Origin: Firmicutes bacterium TM09-10
Lineage (GTDB): Bacteria; Bacillota; Clostridia; Lachnospirales; Lachnospiraceae
DNA: 64,000 nucleotides
Direction of reading: 5' to 3'
Assembly (NCBI GenBank): GCA_003481005.1
Contig: QUKC01000010.1
Coordinates: forward strand, 69,248 to 133,247
The position numbers and the translations under genes are program-made. Positions 50,528 through 59,047 of the stretch are shown here, piece after piece. Position 1 is the first letter of the stretch; each line of letters opens with the position of its first letter. The notes under the pieces were generated by a model. The model had not been told where the DNA came from. It searched no databases and worked only from the letters and a program-made list of their open reading frames with translations.

Positions 50528-52108
50528 TCAGATATTCAGCAGGTCGCTATATACCTTCAGTGCACCGTCTGTCTCATGGGCCAGTACGCGTTTTGCCAGA
50601 ACCTTACCCAGCTGTACGCCTTCCTGATCGAAGCTGTTTACATTCCATGCAAAGCCCTGGAACATAACCTTATTTTCAAAATGTGCAAGCAGTGCACCCA
50701 GAGTCTTAGGGGTCAGCTGGTCGCCGATGATAATGCTGGAAGGACGTCCGCCTTCGAAATTCTTATTGCGGTTATCATCTGCCTTACCGCAGGCAAATGC
50801 AACGATCTGTGCAGCCACGTTTGCGCACAGCTTCTGCTGGCTGGTGCTGCCCTGAATGACAACGTCCGTGCCGATCTGGCTGTCCTTAAATCCGATAAAC
50901 TGCAGCGGAACGATATCGGTTCCCTGATGCAGCAGCTGATAGAAGGAATGCTGTCCGTTGGTTCCGGGCTCACCGAAGATCAGCGGTCCTGTCACATAGT
51001 CAATCGGCTCGCCAAAGCGGTTGACGGATTTACCATTGGATTCCATATCCATCTGCTGTAAATGTGCAGGGAAACGGCTCAGTGCCTGGGAATAGGGCAA
51101 TACAGCTGTTGCAGGATAGCCCAGCACGTTGCGCTCATATACACCGATCAGTGCATCCAGCATTTCCGGGTTCTCCAGCAGGTTCTTGTTGGTCGCTCTG
51201 CGGTCAACCTCTGCTGCGCCCTCCAGAAACTGTGCGAATACTTCCGGTCCGAATGCCAGAGATAATACTGCACCGCCAACTGCAGAGGTGGAAGAATACC
51301 GTCCGCCGATAAAATCATCCATGAAAAATGCTGCAAGGTAATCCTCACTCTTTGCCAGAGGAGAAGTCTCACTGGTAACTGCGATCATATGCTTCGATGC
51401 ATCAAGTCCTGCCTTTGCCAGCGCATCCTTTACAAAGGATTCGTTGGTCAGAGTTTCCAGTGTCGTACCGGATTTGGAAACCAGCACGAACAGGGAATGC
51501 TCTACATCGATGGAATTTAAAACTGCAGCCGCATCATCCGGGTCAACGTTGCTGATGAATTTTGCTTCCATCTTGAATGCACCGTTTTTCTTTGCCCAGT
51601 TCTCCATTGCAAGATACATGGCACGGGGGCCTAAGTCACTTCCGCCGATACCGATCTGTACAACTGTTGTAAACTTCTCGCCTGCAGCGTTAGTGATTTC
51701 ACCGGCATGTACCTGATTGGCAAACTCTGCGATCCGCTTCTGCTGTGTTACATAAAATTCGCGCTTATCTACGCCGTCTGCCTCGACCTTGCCGCCCAGC
51801 TGTCCACGTGTCAGCTGATGCAGAACCAGACGCTTCTCTCCTGTATTGATGACTGCACCATTGTACAATGACTCATATTTTTCTACCAGCTGAGCCTCTT
51901 TGGCAAGCTTGTCCAGAATTGCGAGCACATTGTCATCGACTGCTTTTGCCGCATAATTAAAAGTCAGCCCATCCACGATGGGGGTGCTGTAGGTTTTTAC
52001 ACGCTCTGCGCCATTTTCTCCGGACATCACTTCCGCCAGATTGATACGCTCTGCTTTTTCCAGCTCCTGATAAGAAGCCAGTGTATCCAAATTGTTCCAG
52101 TTCAGCAT
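50528..52108 (-). CDS. pgi: Glucose-6-phosphate isomerase
   Basis: Cytosolic glycolytic enzyme that interconverts glucose 6-phosphate and fructose 6-phosphate, 526 residues. It has the sugar-phosphate isomerase motifs: VQIGIGGSDLGPRAM, VSKSGTTLETL, GGRYSSTSAVGGAVLSLAFG, QMDMESNGKSVNRFG, GEPGTNGQHSFYQLLHQGTD and the C-terminal lysine segment NSFDQEGVQLGKVLAK. ATG at 52108 follows GAGGAGGAATC; an upstream in-frame start would include that site. It is a single gene. The 245-base AT-rich gap upstream shows no clear element. Confidence 0.97.
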   Translation of the reverse strand: MLNWNNLDTLASYQELEKAERINLAEVMSGENGAERVKTYSTPIVDGLTFNYAAKAVDDNVLAILDKLAKEAQLVEKYESLYNGAVINTGEKRLVLHQLTRGQLGGKVEADGVDKREFYVTQQKRIAEFANQVHAGEITNAAGEKFTTVVQIGIGGSDLGPRAMYLAMENWAKKNGAFKMEAKFISNVDPDDAAAVLNSIDVEHSLFVLVSKSGTTLETLTNESFVKDALAKAGLDASKHMIAVTSETSPLAKSEDYLAAFFMDDFIGGRYSSTSAVGGAVLSLAFGPEVFAQFLEGAAEVDRRATNKNLLENPEMLDALIGVYERNVLGYPATAVLPYSQALSRFPAHLQQMDMESNGKSVNRFGEPIDYVTGPLIFGEPGTNGQHSFYQLLHQGTDIVPLQFIGFKDSQIGTDVVIQGSTSQQKLCANVAAQIVAFACGKADDNRNKNFEGGRPSSIIIGDQLTPKTLGALLAHFENKVMFQGFAWNVNSFDQEGVQLGKVLAKRVLAHETDGALKVYSDLLNI

Positions 52109-52353
52109 AACAGATTCCTCCTCATGCAATTTTATTTTTCAGGTTTCCTTGTTATAATTCTGACAACTCGTTTTTGATTATACTATTCTGCGTTTCAAAA
52201 TTCAACAAAAAAACCTAATGTATTTTAAGGAATCTAACATTTGGCACTCTCATAAACAATAGTTCCCACGAAAAAAATGATGTCGGGTTCCCCAAATTTT
52301 CCTGATAGAAAAGAAGGATTTCATGAAGTTCCTTTTTCGATAAGGACTGTTAT

Positions 52354-53907
52354 TCAGTGCTGAACGTTTTCTACAGAGCGTTCCGCAGTTTGCAGTTTTT
52401 TCAGACGGTTGACCAGCTTATGATCCGGATTATGCCGGACTCTGCATTCCTTATCGAGCATCATTACCGCTTCATCGCCATCGGCGCATGGGGGCCATTC
52501 GATCCCGGAAATTTCCGGTTTTCCAGTCCTTGCAAAGCTTACCCATGCCTGACTGATCTGCTCCTGCAGCCGATTTGTTTCCTCCCCGCAATTGCACACC
52601 GGAACCTTATCGATGTTATGAAAAGCGAAGGGGATTTCCGAACAGTGCCATGCAATTTTTCCATCGAACATCGGAAATTCATAGGTAAACTGAAAGGAAT
52701 AAATCTTGCTGTCCGGACACTTTACCCGCTCTTTGATGAACCGGATTGTCGGTTCCCGAAAGATGGTATCCACTGACAGAAGATCCATCGGCGCTTTATC
52801 CGGGTAGATTTTCAGGAATTCATCTATCAGCTCAATTCCTTCTTCTCCCAATGCATCGCTTACTTTTTCTTCCACTTCTTTTCTGGTAAATTCGTATTTT
52901 CCGGAAATCGCCGGTCCGAAATCAAATTCTCCAAGCACAGTGCCGATCAGCAGCGGAATTTTTTTCGTTTCTTCCCGAAATCCATGTTTGATCGCATCTC
53001 CGAAATAACTTTGATTTTTGTGCGGATGATTTCCGACATATTCGCCTTTTTGTGCAACCTTCGGTGCTGCATTTTCATAAGCCTGCGCAAGCTGATCGTA
53101 AGGAAGGGTTTCCAATTGATCGACATCTTTTTCTTCCAGACCCAGCTCTGCAAGCATTGCTCCGATAATCTCTCTTCCGTTCCCGTCTTCTGCATCGCCG
53201 AGAAGATCCGGATCTAATACACCGCTTTCAATAATTCCCTTATGAAACAAACCATCCGCTTCCGGCATTTGTAAAAGTGACCAGACCTTTACCCCGCCGC
53301 CGGACTGGCCAAACAGGGTTACATTTTCCGGATCTCCGCCAAACCCCTCAATATTATCCCGGATCCATTCCAGGGCTGCGATCAGATCCAGATTTCCTGC
53401 ATTCGCAGAATCCTTGTATTTTTCTCCAAAGGGAGACAAATCCAGATATCCCAGCACATTCAGCCTGTGATTCACCGATACGACAACAACATCTCCGGCT
53501 CTGCTTAAATTTTCTCCGTCATAAGCGAGCTGTTCGATGGAAGATCCCGCTGAAAATCCACCACCGTGCAGCCATACCATAACCGGACGTTTCCTGCCAT
53601 CCCGAATGGACGGCGTCCAGATATTTAAGTTCTGGCAATCCTCTTTTTCCGGCCAGTACATATGCGGAACCATCATTTCTCCATTTCCGCCCGGCTGTTC
53701 CGGATGCAAAAGCGGGCTCACATAGCCATAGGACTGTACATCTTTGACTCCGTCCCAGGGCTTTACCCGTTCCGGTTTCCGGAAGCGCTGTGCATGCGCA
53801 TACGGAATTCCTTTAAAAATACAGGTTCCATTCCATTCATATCCCCGCAGTGCCCCCTCTTTTGTCTGCACGACCGGATAGTCTTCCTGATAAATAAATT
53901 TGTTCAT
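52354..53907 (-). CDS. Type B carboxylesterase
   Basis: Alpha/beta hydrolase of 517 residues without a signal peptide, so probably cytosolic. The oxyanion loop is VWLHGGGFSAGSS, the nucleophile elbow VTLFGQSGGGVKVWSL, the acid probably the glutamate in GTVLGEFDFGP and the base the histidine in IAWHCSEIPFAFHNID. Such enzymes cleave esters of small aromatic or acyl compounds; the natural substrate is unknown. GAGGAGAG precedes the ATG. It is preceded by a hairpin repeat and the ldh terminator, so it is its own unit. Confidence 0.93.
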   Translation of the reverse strand: MNKFIYQEDYPVVQTKEGALRGYEWNGTCIFKGIPYAHAQRFRKPERVKPWDGVKDVQSYGYVSPLLHPEQPGGNGEMMVPHMYWPEKEDCQNLNIWTPSIRDGRKRPVMVWLHGGGFSAGSSIEQLAYDGENLSRAGDVVVVSVNHRLNVLGYLDLSPFGEKYKDSANAGNLDLIAALEWIRDNIEGFGGDPENVTLFGQSGGGVKVWSLLQMPEADGLFHKGIIESGVLDPDLLGDAEDGNGREIIGAMLAELGLEEKDVDQLETLPYDQLAQAYENAAPKVAQKGEYVGNHPHKNQSYFGDAIKHGFREETKKIPLLIGTVLGEFDFGPAISGKYEFTRKEVEEKVSDALGEEGIELIDEFLKIYPDKAPMDLLSVDTIFREPTIRFIKERVKCPDSKIYSFQFTYEFPMFDGKIAWHCSEIPFAFHNIDKVPVCNCGEETNRLQEQISQAWVSFARTGKPEISGIEWPPCADGDEAVMMLDKECRVRHNPDHKLVNRLKKLQTAERSVENVQH

Positions 53908-53959
53908 GTGCGTTCTCTCCTCTTTCGTATTTTTTAACTATTCCATCCCACTGTCGTAA

Positions 53960-54003
53960 ACAATAGAATGCACGCTCTGCGAGCATTCTATTGTCATGAA
54001 TCA
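53960..54003 (+). repeat. 44-bp hairpin repeat, full copy
   Basis: Same sequence as 17083-17126: CAATAGAATGC/GCATTCTATTG stem around ACGCTCTGCGA, then TCATGAATCA. It abuts the ldh terminator. Confidence 0.85.
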
Positions 54004-54047
54004 AAAAACGGCAGGTGATATCCTTTTTCAGAAACATCAGCCTGCCG
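54003..54047 (-). terminator. Terminator of ldh
   Basis: CGGCAGG (54009-54015) pairs with CCTGCCG (54041-54047); six T follow on the minus strand. Confidence 0.75.
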
Positions 54048-54104
54048 GATTCTCTTTTATTGTACCATAGGAAATCCCGCCACAAAATAGCAAATACTGC
54101 CCGG

Positions 54105-55049
54105 TTATACATTATCTTTGATAATGCCCTTTAAAATTTCTGCGGATTTTTTCAGCGCCAGGAGCTCGGTTTCGCTCAGCTCGATCGGCACAACCGTTTC
54201 AATTCCGTTTGCATCCACCACTGCCGGAATGCTGAGTACCACATCGTAGAGACCGTATTCCCCGGTCATCAGGCTTGATACCGGCATGATCGACTTCTCA
54301 TCCCGCACAATCGCTGAGCAGATTCTGACCACCGCCATTGCAATGCCGTAGTAGGTTGCGTGTTTTTTGGAAATAATTTCATATGCGCTGTTTTTCACAT
54401 GATCGAAGATCTTCTTCATCGAATCTTCGTGGTTAAAATGTCCGCGCAACTCGCAAAAATCTCTGATCTTCAGTCCGCCGACACGGGCATCGCTCCATGC
54501 TGCCAGTTCACTGTCCCCATGCTCGCCGATGATATAGGCATGCACGCTTCTGCTGTCCACATCCAGATGCTCCCCAAGCTCATACCGGAATCTTCCGGTA
54601 TCCAGAACGGTTCCGGAGCCGATGACGCGGTTCGCGGGATAGCCCGATTCCTTCAGCGCAATATAGGTCAGGATGTCCACCGGGTTGGAAACGATCAGTA
54701 AAATGCCTTCAAAATCCCGCTTTTTGATCTCACCGACAATCGACCGCATGATCTTTGCATTTTTCTGGATCAGATCCAGCCGTGTTTCCTCCGGCTTCTG
54801 GTTCGCGCCCGCTGTGATCACAATGATGGCTGCATCCGAAACGTCGTCATAGGTTCCTGCATATATTTTCATCGGGCTTGCAAATGCCATCCCATGACTG
54901 ATATCCAGAGCCTCTCCCTCTGCACGGTTCTGATCCGCATCGATCAGCACCATCTCGGAAAACAGCTTGCTCTGCATCAGAGCAAACGCAGAAGAGGAAC
55001 CTACGAAGCCGCATCCTACCATTGCTACTTTTCTACTATTTATCGCCAT
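54105..55049 (-). CDS. ldh: L-lactate dehydrogenase
   Basis: Cytosolic fermentative enzyme that reduces pyruvate to L-lactate with NADH, 314 residues. It has the NAD loop VAMVGCGFVGSSSAFAL with the acidic VLIDAD, the substrate-loop arginine in NQKPEETRLDLIQKN, ISNPVD-type LIVSNPVDILTY, and the catalytic histidine in YIIGEHGDSELAAW. The T/A pattern at the substrate-specificity position fits lactate better than malate. It follows the rubredoxin/flavin reductase gene by 48 bases and may share its promoter. Confidence 0.94.
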   Translation of the reverse strand: MAINSRKVAMVGCGFVGSSSAFALMQSKLFSEMVLIDADQNRAEGEALDISHGMAFASPMKIYAGTYDDVSDAAIIVITAGANQKPEETRLDLIQKNAKIMRSIVGEIKKRDFEGILLIVSNPVDILTYIALKESGYPANRVIGSGTVLDTGRFRYELGEHLDVDSRSVHAYIIGEHGDSELAAWSDARVGGLKIRDFCELRGHFNHEDSMKKIFDHVKNSAYEIISKKHATYYGIAMAVVRICSAIVRDEKSIMPVSSLMTGEYGLYDVVLSIPAVVDANGIETVVPIELSETELLALKKSAEILKGIIKDNV

Positions 55050-55097
55050 TGATATTTCCTCCTATCTTTCCAACTTTTGCTTTCCTTCCGCTATCTT

Positions 55098-55721
55098 TCA
55101 GCGAACGACCTTTTCAAAATCTGACGCCGGGTGTTTGCAGATCGGACATACATAATCCTCCGGCAGCACTTCCCCGACATACTCATATCCACAAATCTTG
55201 CAGCGCCACACAGTCTGACCATTCTCAGTCTTTCCGACTGCTTCCGGCTTCGGCTTGATCTCCTTTAGATAATATTCATAGGTTACAGATGGATCCTTGC
55301 TCAAAACATCCATATCCGTGATCTCTCCGATGAACATCGTATGGGAGCCGAGGTCTACCATATGATCTACCTTTGCCGAAATATATGCATTTGTGCCCTC
55401 TGTCACATAATAAATTCCATTTTCGCTACGCCTGCAGGCTTCGTATCCCTCAAACTTGTCCACATCCCTGCCGGACTGAAAACCGAACCGTTTAAACAGC
55501 TCAAAATCTGCTGCCTGGCTGATGACTGAGACTGTGAATTTCCCCGTGTTCACAATCATATCATGAGTCGCATTCGCCTTATTTATACAGATACTCAGCT
55601 GATTCGGCGCAGACGCTGCCTGAATCGCCGTATTGATGATGCAGCCGTTATCCTTTTTTCCTTCTTTCGCGGTTAAAACAAATAATCCATAGCTTAATTT
55701 ATACATTGCTTCTTTATTCAT
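55098..55721 (-). CDS. Flavin reductase-rubredoxin fusion (high-molecular-weight rubredoxin)
   Basis: Redox protein of 207 residues. Residues 1-150 form the FMN-binding flavin reductase-like domain (LSYGLFVLTAKEGKKDNGCI, NTAIQAASAPNQLSICINK); residues 165-207 are rubredoxin with two CxxC iron ligands (WRCKICGYEYVGEVLPEDYV, CPICKHPASDFEKV). In acetogens and clostridia such Hrb proteins pass electrons to flavodiiron proteins that remove oxygen or nitric oxide. GGGAGGAATC precedes the ATG. A strong promoter and a Fur/PerR-like palindrome lie upstream, which fits oxidative-stress control. Confidence 0.93.
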   Translation of the reverse strand: MNKEAMYKLSYGLFVLTAKEGKKDNGCIINTAIQAASAPNQLSICINKANATHDMIVNTGKFTVSVISQAADFELFKRFGFQSGRDVDKFEGYEACRRSENGIYYVTEGTNAYISAKVDHMVDLGSHTMFIGEITDMDVLSKDPSVTYEYYLKEIKPKPEAVGKTENGQTVWRCKICGYEYVGEVLPEDYVCPICKHPASDFEKVVR

Positions 55722-55752
55722 TTTGATTCCTCCCGTCTTTTTCTTTACTTGT

Positions 55753-55811
55753 ATTATATCCCAATCTTATTCCAGCGTCAATATAATAATAGTAATTATT
55801 ACTATTATTAT
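55753..55811 (-). promoter_or_regulatory. Promoter of the rubredoxin gene with a 29-bp Fur/PerR-like palindrome
   Basis: On the minus strand TTGACG (55776-55781) and a perfect TATAAT (55753-55758) are 17 bases apart. Directly upstream of the -35 box lies a perfect palindrome, 14-bp arms with a single central base (55783-55796 and 55798-55811). Its core TAGTAAT-T-ATTACTA has the 7-1-7 layout of Fur-superfamily operators (consensus TTATAATNATTATAA). Confidence 0.7.
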
Positions 55812-56029
55812 TTACAGTGTTTCTCCTTCATCTTTTTCAGATACTGCGCCTTCAGCCGGTTTTCTTCCTCCAGCCGTCGGATTTCCTCCTGCAGATGCTG
55901 CACATATTCCCGGGTCAGCTTCACTCCGCCGCGCACTGCCACATCGGAATGCTGCTCCATTTCATCCAGCCACTGCATCAGCGACTTTTCCCTGATATCA
56001 TTATAGGTATTGTCCGGTCTCGTAAACAT
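55808..56029 (-). CDS. Small coiled-coil protein of unknown function
   Basis: Seventy-three residues. The first half (DIREKSLMQWLDEMEQHSDV) is helical; VAVRGGVKLTREYVQHLQEE continues into a charged coiled coil of E, R and K heptads to the C-terminus. No family is recognised. AAGGAGG before the ATG and correct spacing support a real gene. Its stop codon lies inside the 29-bp palindrome of the next promoter. It follows the lipoprotein gene by 38 bases and is probably the last gene of that operon. Confidence 0.75.
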   Translation of the reverse strand: MFTRPDNTYNDIREKSLMQWLDEMEQHSDVAVRGGVKLTREYVQHLQEEIRRLEEENRLKAQYLKKMKEKHCK

Positions 56030-56067
56030 GAATTCCTCCTTAAATCCCTGATGCAGAGCCGGATCCT

Positions 56068-57738
56068 TTATCCGGCATACGGCACATACTCAAAGCAGTC
56101 ACTGATGGAAACACCGTTAATTCTTCCTTCCCACTCGTCTTCGGAAGGATGCTCCAGCTCAAACTCGCAAATTCGTCCGTCATCCAGCATTGCTTCCGCA
56201 TATGCTTCGCCATCTGTTTTCAGAAGGACAAAATGCGTTCCGGCAGGGAGCGTCTCTTTCTGTCCGCTGCCGCGTTTTGTATTCGCCTCCCGCACAGACA
56301 GCTCCATATCAATGGACGAGGTCAGCTCCACTTTCCAGTCTGTATAAGTGGAAACAATTGTCCACAGCAAATCCTCTGTTTTCGGAATTCCATCTTCCTC
56401 TACATGGAATTTCTTGTAAGCCTCATAGGTTCCAAGAATATCAAAGCGTTTGCTCAGCACAAAGCTCTCCGGGTCAAAGGGCTGATTCGGATCAATTCCA
56501 AGATAATCTGCTGTTACAAGTCTCAGATCATTTTTCATCAGTTCAAAAATCTGCAGATATTTACCGTCACCTTCTCCCATTGTTTCCAGATACAGCCATG
56601 TTTTCCCGTTCTGTGTCCGGATCAGATATCCATAGGCGCTGTAGCCACATCCGCCATAATAATCGGAGTCCATAAACATCTCCGTATCATAGCTGTTGCC
56701 GTCGCAGTGAATCACGATAGAGTCCGCATAATCATACTCATCCCGGTCTGCAGAATAGGAAATTTCCTCCTCTGCACCGTCTCCATCCAGATCTACCAGG
56801 CACATTTCATCTTCTGCGATCGGAATCGCCCATTGATCCGAATTTTTCTGATATTGCTTCCGGATCAGCTCCGGATATTCTGTAAAGGACAAGCTTACGG
56901 CCTGCTCTCCTGACGCATAGGGTGCCAGCACATAAGTATTAAAATAAACGGTAATGCCATCACCTGACAGCGTCCACAACGGCTCCCCGTATTCCTCTTT
57001 ATCGCCATAGAATACATTTTTTACGGTATCCGGATAATCCTCATAGAAACCGTATTCGTCTTTTCTTTCTTCCAGCTTTGCGCATACCTCTTTATAAAAG
57101 GTATCGTAATCGGACACCACATCGGAAAGCTTCAAATCCTCGCCGGATTTTACGTCATAATTACAGGTCTCCTTAAAGCTGTAGGGATGTGCACCTCCCA
57201 GCCATTCATTGGTTTCCATATAATAACTCAAAACAAGGGAATCGGCTCTGGTGAAGGTAACATTTCCTTCGATGGAAAGCCCTGTCATTCCCGCTCCCTC
57301 ATCCCAAAGCTCCCTGTTATCCGAAATTACATTTTTGTAGGCCCCCATCTGACTTTTGTAAGTCTTCCGGTTCCATTCCTCCAGGGAAGCGCAAAGAGCA
57401 TCATGCCCTTCCTCTATAACCAGGATCTTCGGTATATCAATGCTGATGAGGGTTTCATAGCTGTCCTGATCATATTCTGCCTCATAATCATAATCGACAA
57501 GCATTGGCAAAACTGTCGCTGCACCAGTTTCAGCGGCAGCTTCTTCCTGCTCGTCTGCAGGCGTGTTTTCCTGCACGGTTTCCTGCTTGTTTTCCCGTTC
57601 TGCCTTGTGTGTCTCTTTTGCTGTCTGCTCTGCAGTTTCCTGTATCGCCGGCTGTTTCTCTGCTGTCTTTTGTCCACAGCCTCCGGCAAAAATTAAGGAA
57701 ATGCACAATAATACAGAAATAAGCCTTCTCTTTTTCAT
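56068..57738 (-). CDS. Lipoprotein with DUF4163/DUF3298-like (RsiV-type) domain
   Basis: Secreted, lipid-anchored protein of 556 residues. The signal peptide and lipobox are KKRRLISVLLCISLIFAGGC. An E/Q/T-rich linker (residues about 25-75) leads to a domain with FTRADSLVLSYYMETNEWLG, GAHPYSFKETCNYDVKSGED and LKLSDVVSDYDTFYKEV, as in DUF3298/DUF4163 proteins such as RsiV and PdaC. The C-terminal half has VDLDGDGAEEEISYSADRDE, an FG-GAP-like acidic repeat. ATG at 57738 follows GGGGG and starts exactly at the signal peptide. It comes after the YunG-like gene (gap 34 bases). Confidence 0.82.
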   Translation of the reverse strand: MKKRRLISVLLCISLIFAGGCGQKTAEKQPAIQETAEQTAKETHKAERENKQETVQENTPADEQEEAAAETGAATVLPMLVDYDYEAEYDQDSYETLISIDIPKILVIEEGHDALCASLEEWNRKTYKSQMGAYKNVISDNRELWDEGAGMTGLSIEGNVTFTRADSLVLSYYMETNEWLGGAHPYSFKETCNYDVKSGEDLKLSDVVSDYDTFYKEVCAKLEERKDEYGFYEDYPDTVKNVFYGDKEEYGEPLWTLSGDGITVYFNTYVLAPYASGEQAVSLSFTEYPELIRKQYQKNSDQWAIPIAEDEMCLVDLDGDGAEEEISYSADRDEYDYADSIVIHCDGNSYDTEMFMDSDYYGGCGYSAYGYLIRTQNGKTWLYLETMGEGDGKYLQIFELMKNDLRLVTADYLGIDPNQPFDPESFVLSKRFDILGTYEAYKKFHVEEDGIPKTEDLLWTIVSTYTDWKVELTSSIDMELSVREANTKRGSGQKETLPAGTHFVLLKTDGEAYAEAMLDDGRICEFELEHPSEDEWEGRINGVSISDCFEYVPYAG

Positions 57739-57772
57739 TTTTCCCCCGTTCTGATGCATCCGCATCGTAAGC

Positions 57773-58243
57773 TTATAAAAGCTTATCCAAAAATTCGTTT
57801 TCACAGTTTCCAGCGCTGCAATACGCTTTTAAGGCAGCCTTTAAGGCTTCATATCTTTGCCTTTTTTCCTCTTTGGCAAAATGTACTTCACGGAACTGCT
57901 CCGGATTATTTTCATAATCCAAAGCTTCCTCTCCAAACTGCTCACTGGTCAGGTCAAACCGCCAGTCCCCGATTACATTATAACAATGATAATTCCCGCC
58001 CGGGCGCAAAACTCCGTATACCTTTCCTCCAAAAATATCCTGGGCAAGAAAAGCGGTAATGGAGCATTGCCCCAGGGTAGGGTTTTCCCTTGTCCAGTCT
58101 TTCCGCATCCGCGGTGCACAGGTATCTGCACACCAGAGCTTTGACAGTGCGTCATACAGCTGTCGCGGGTTATGGATCCCCGGATATTCTTCTGTTATTG
58201 CCGGAGCATCTGCATGCTCCCAACCCCAAAATTGATACCTCAT
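57773..58243 (-). CDS. YunG-like protein
   Basis: Soluble protein of 156 residues. KDWTRENPTLGQCSITAFLA, then QDIFGGKVYG and GDWRFDLTSEQFGEEALDYE, resemble the Bacillus YunG family, whose C-x-H-D pattern recalls a cysteine-peptidase-like fold; its role is unknown. AAGGAAG and AAGG lie before the ATG at 58243, only four bases after the stop of the PAP2 gene, so it is translationally coupled to it. Upstream in-frame starts would overlap PAP2. Confidence 0.65.
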   Translation of the reverse strand: MRYQFWGWEHADAPAITEEYPGIHNPRQLYDALSKLWCADTCAPRMRKDWTRENPTLGQCSITAFLAQDIFGGKVYGVLRPGGNYHCYNVIGDWRFDLTSEQFGEEALDYENNPEQFREVHFAKEEKRQRYEALKAALKAYCSAGNCENEFLDKLL

Positions 58244-58247
58244 AGCC

Positions 58248-58778
58248 TTATATCTTCCTTTTATATTGTTCTGCTTTCTGCACGATCCGGCATCCGAGAT
58301 ATCCGCACAGGATTCCCAGAAGCGCTCCACCCAGAATATCCGTTGGATAATGTACATACAAATACATTCTGGAAAATGCAATGAAAACTGACAAAACCAG
58401 TGCTGCCTTCCACAAGTACTTTTCCCCTGCAAAATAGAGCGCCGATACAGCGGCAAAGGACACTGCAGTATGTCCCGAAGGAAAAGAATAATCTGACGGA
58501 TACGGAATCAAAAGCCTGACGGCATCATTGATATCGCAGGGACGGATCCTTCTCACCAGATTTTTCAGAAGCAGATTGCAGAGTATTCCGTCCAGGATCA
58601 ATGCTGCTCCCAGGATCAGACCGGTTTTTCGCGTTTTCGGGATCAGGAGCAAAATAACTGTAAGTACAATCCATATTACACCTCCGTTTCCAAAGCTGGT
58701 GATAAACGGCATGAGCACATCCCCTGCCGGGGTTCTGAGGGTTTGAATCCCATCCAGAATCCAAAATTCAAGATTCAT
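58248..58778 (-). CDS. PAP2-family membrane phosphatase
   Basis: Integral membrane lipid phosphatase of 176 residues with about five hydrophobic segments. The three catalytic blocks are intact: KNLVRRIRP, SFPSGHTAVSFAAV and SRMYLYVHYPTDILGG. Such small enzymes often dephosphorylate undecaprenyl pyrophosphate or phosphatidic acid. ATG at 58778 follows GGAG; the longer frame upstream has no site. It is the first gene of the PAP2-YunG-lipoprotein-coiled-coil operon. Confidence 0.92.
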   Translation of the reverse strand: MNLEFWILDGIQTLRTPAGDVLMPFITSFGNGGVIWIVLTVILLLIPKTRKTGLILGAALILDGILCNLLLKNLVRRIRPCDINDAVRLLIPYPSDYSFPSGHTAVSFAAVSALYFAGEKYLWKAALVLSVFIAFSRMYLYVHYPTDILGGALLGILCGYLGCRIVQKAEQYKRKI

Positions 58779-58880
58779 GATCCAAAGTCTCCATTCGTTT
58801 TGTAAATTGTTTCCAATGTCTTTGTCTATATCATACCATATCAAATGTCCAATCATCCACCCCTGCAGTTACTTTTGGGC

Positions 58881-58930
58881 AAAACAATCCCGGCAGCGTC
58901 AGGACTGCTGTCTGACCACTGCCGGGATTC
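58881..58930 (-). terminator. Terminator of the secreted-protein array
   Basis: AATCCCGGCAG (58886-58896) pairs perfectly with CTGCCGGGATT (58919-58929); on the minus strand it is followed by GTTTTG. It lies after the esterase remnant. Confidence 0.75.
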
Positions 58931-58952
58931 CTTTGATATCCTTCTATAAAAT

Positions 58953-59009
58953 TTACCGGAAAATCATCTGTGTGAAGTCTGCAAAGCACGGTCTCCACAC
59001 ATTCCAGTC
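58953..59009 (-). pseudogene. 3' remnant of a second copy of the esterase gene
   Basis: These bases and the 18 beyond the stop codon (58935-58952) match the end of the esterase gene (60620-60694) with three or four changes, including the stop codon. On its upstream side the sequence jumps at GTC to the spacer that precedes the esterase gene in the other unit (61733 onward). The missing part is about 1 kb. Confidence 0.85.
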
Positions 59010-59047
59010 CTATCGGTTTTCAAATACCGGTACCTGTTATATCCGTT

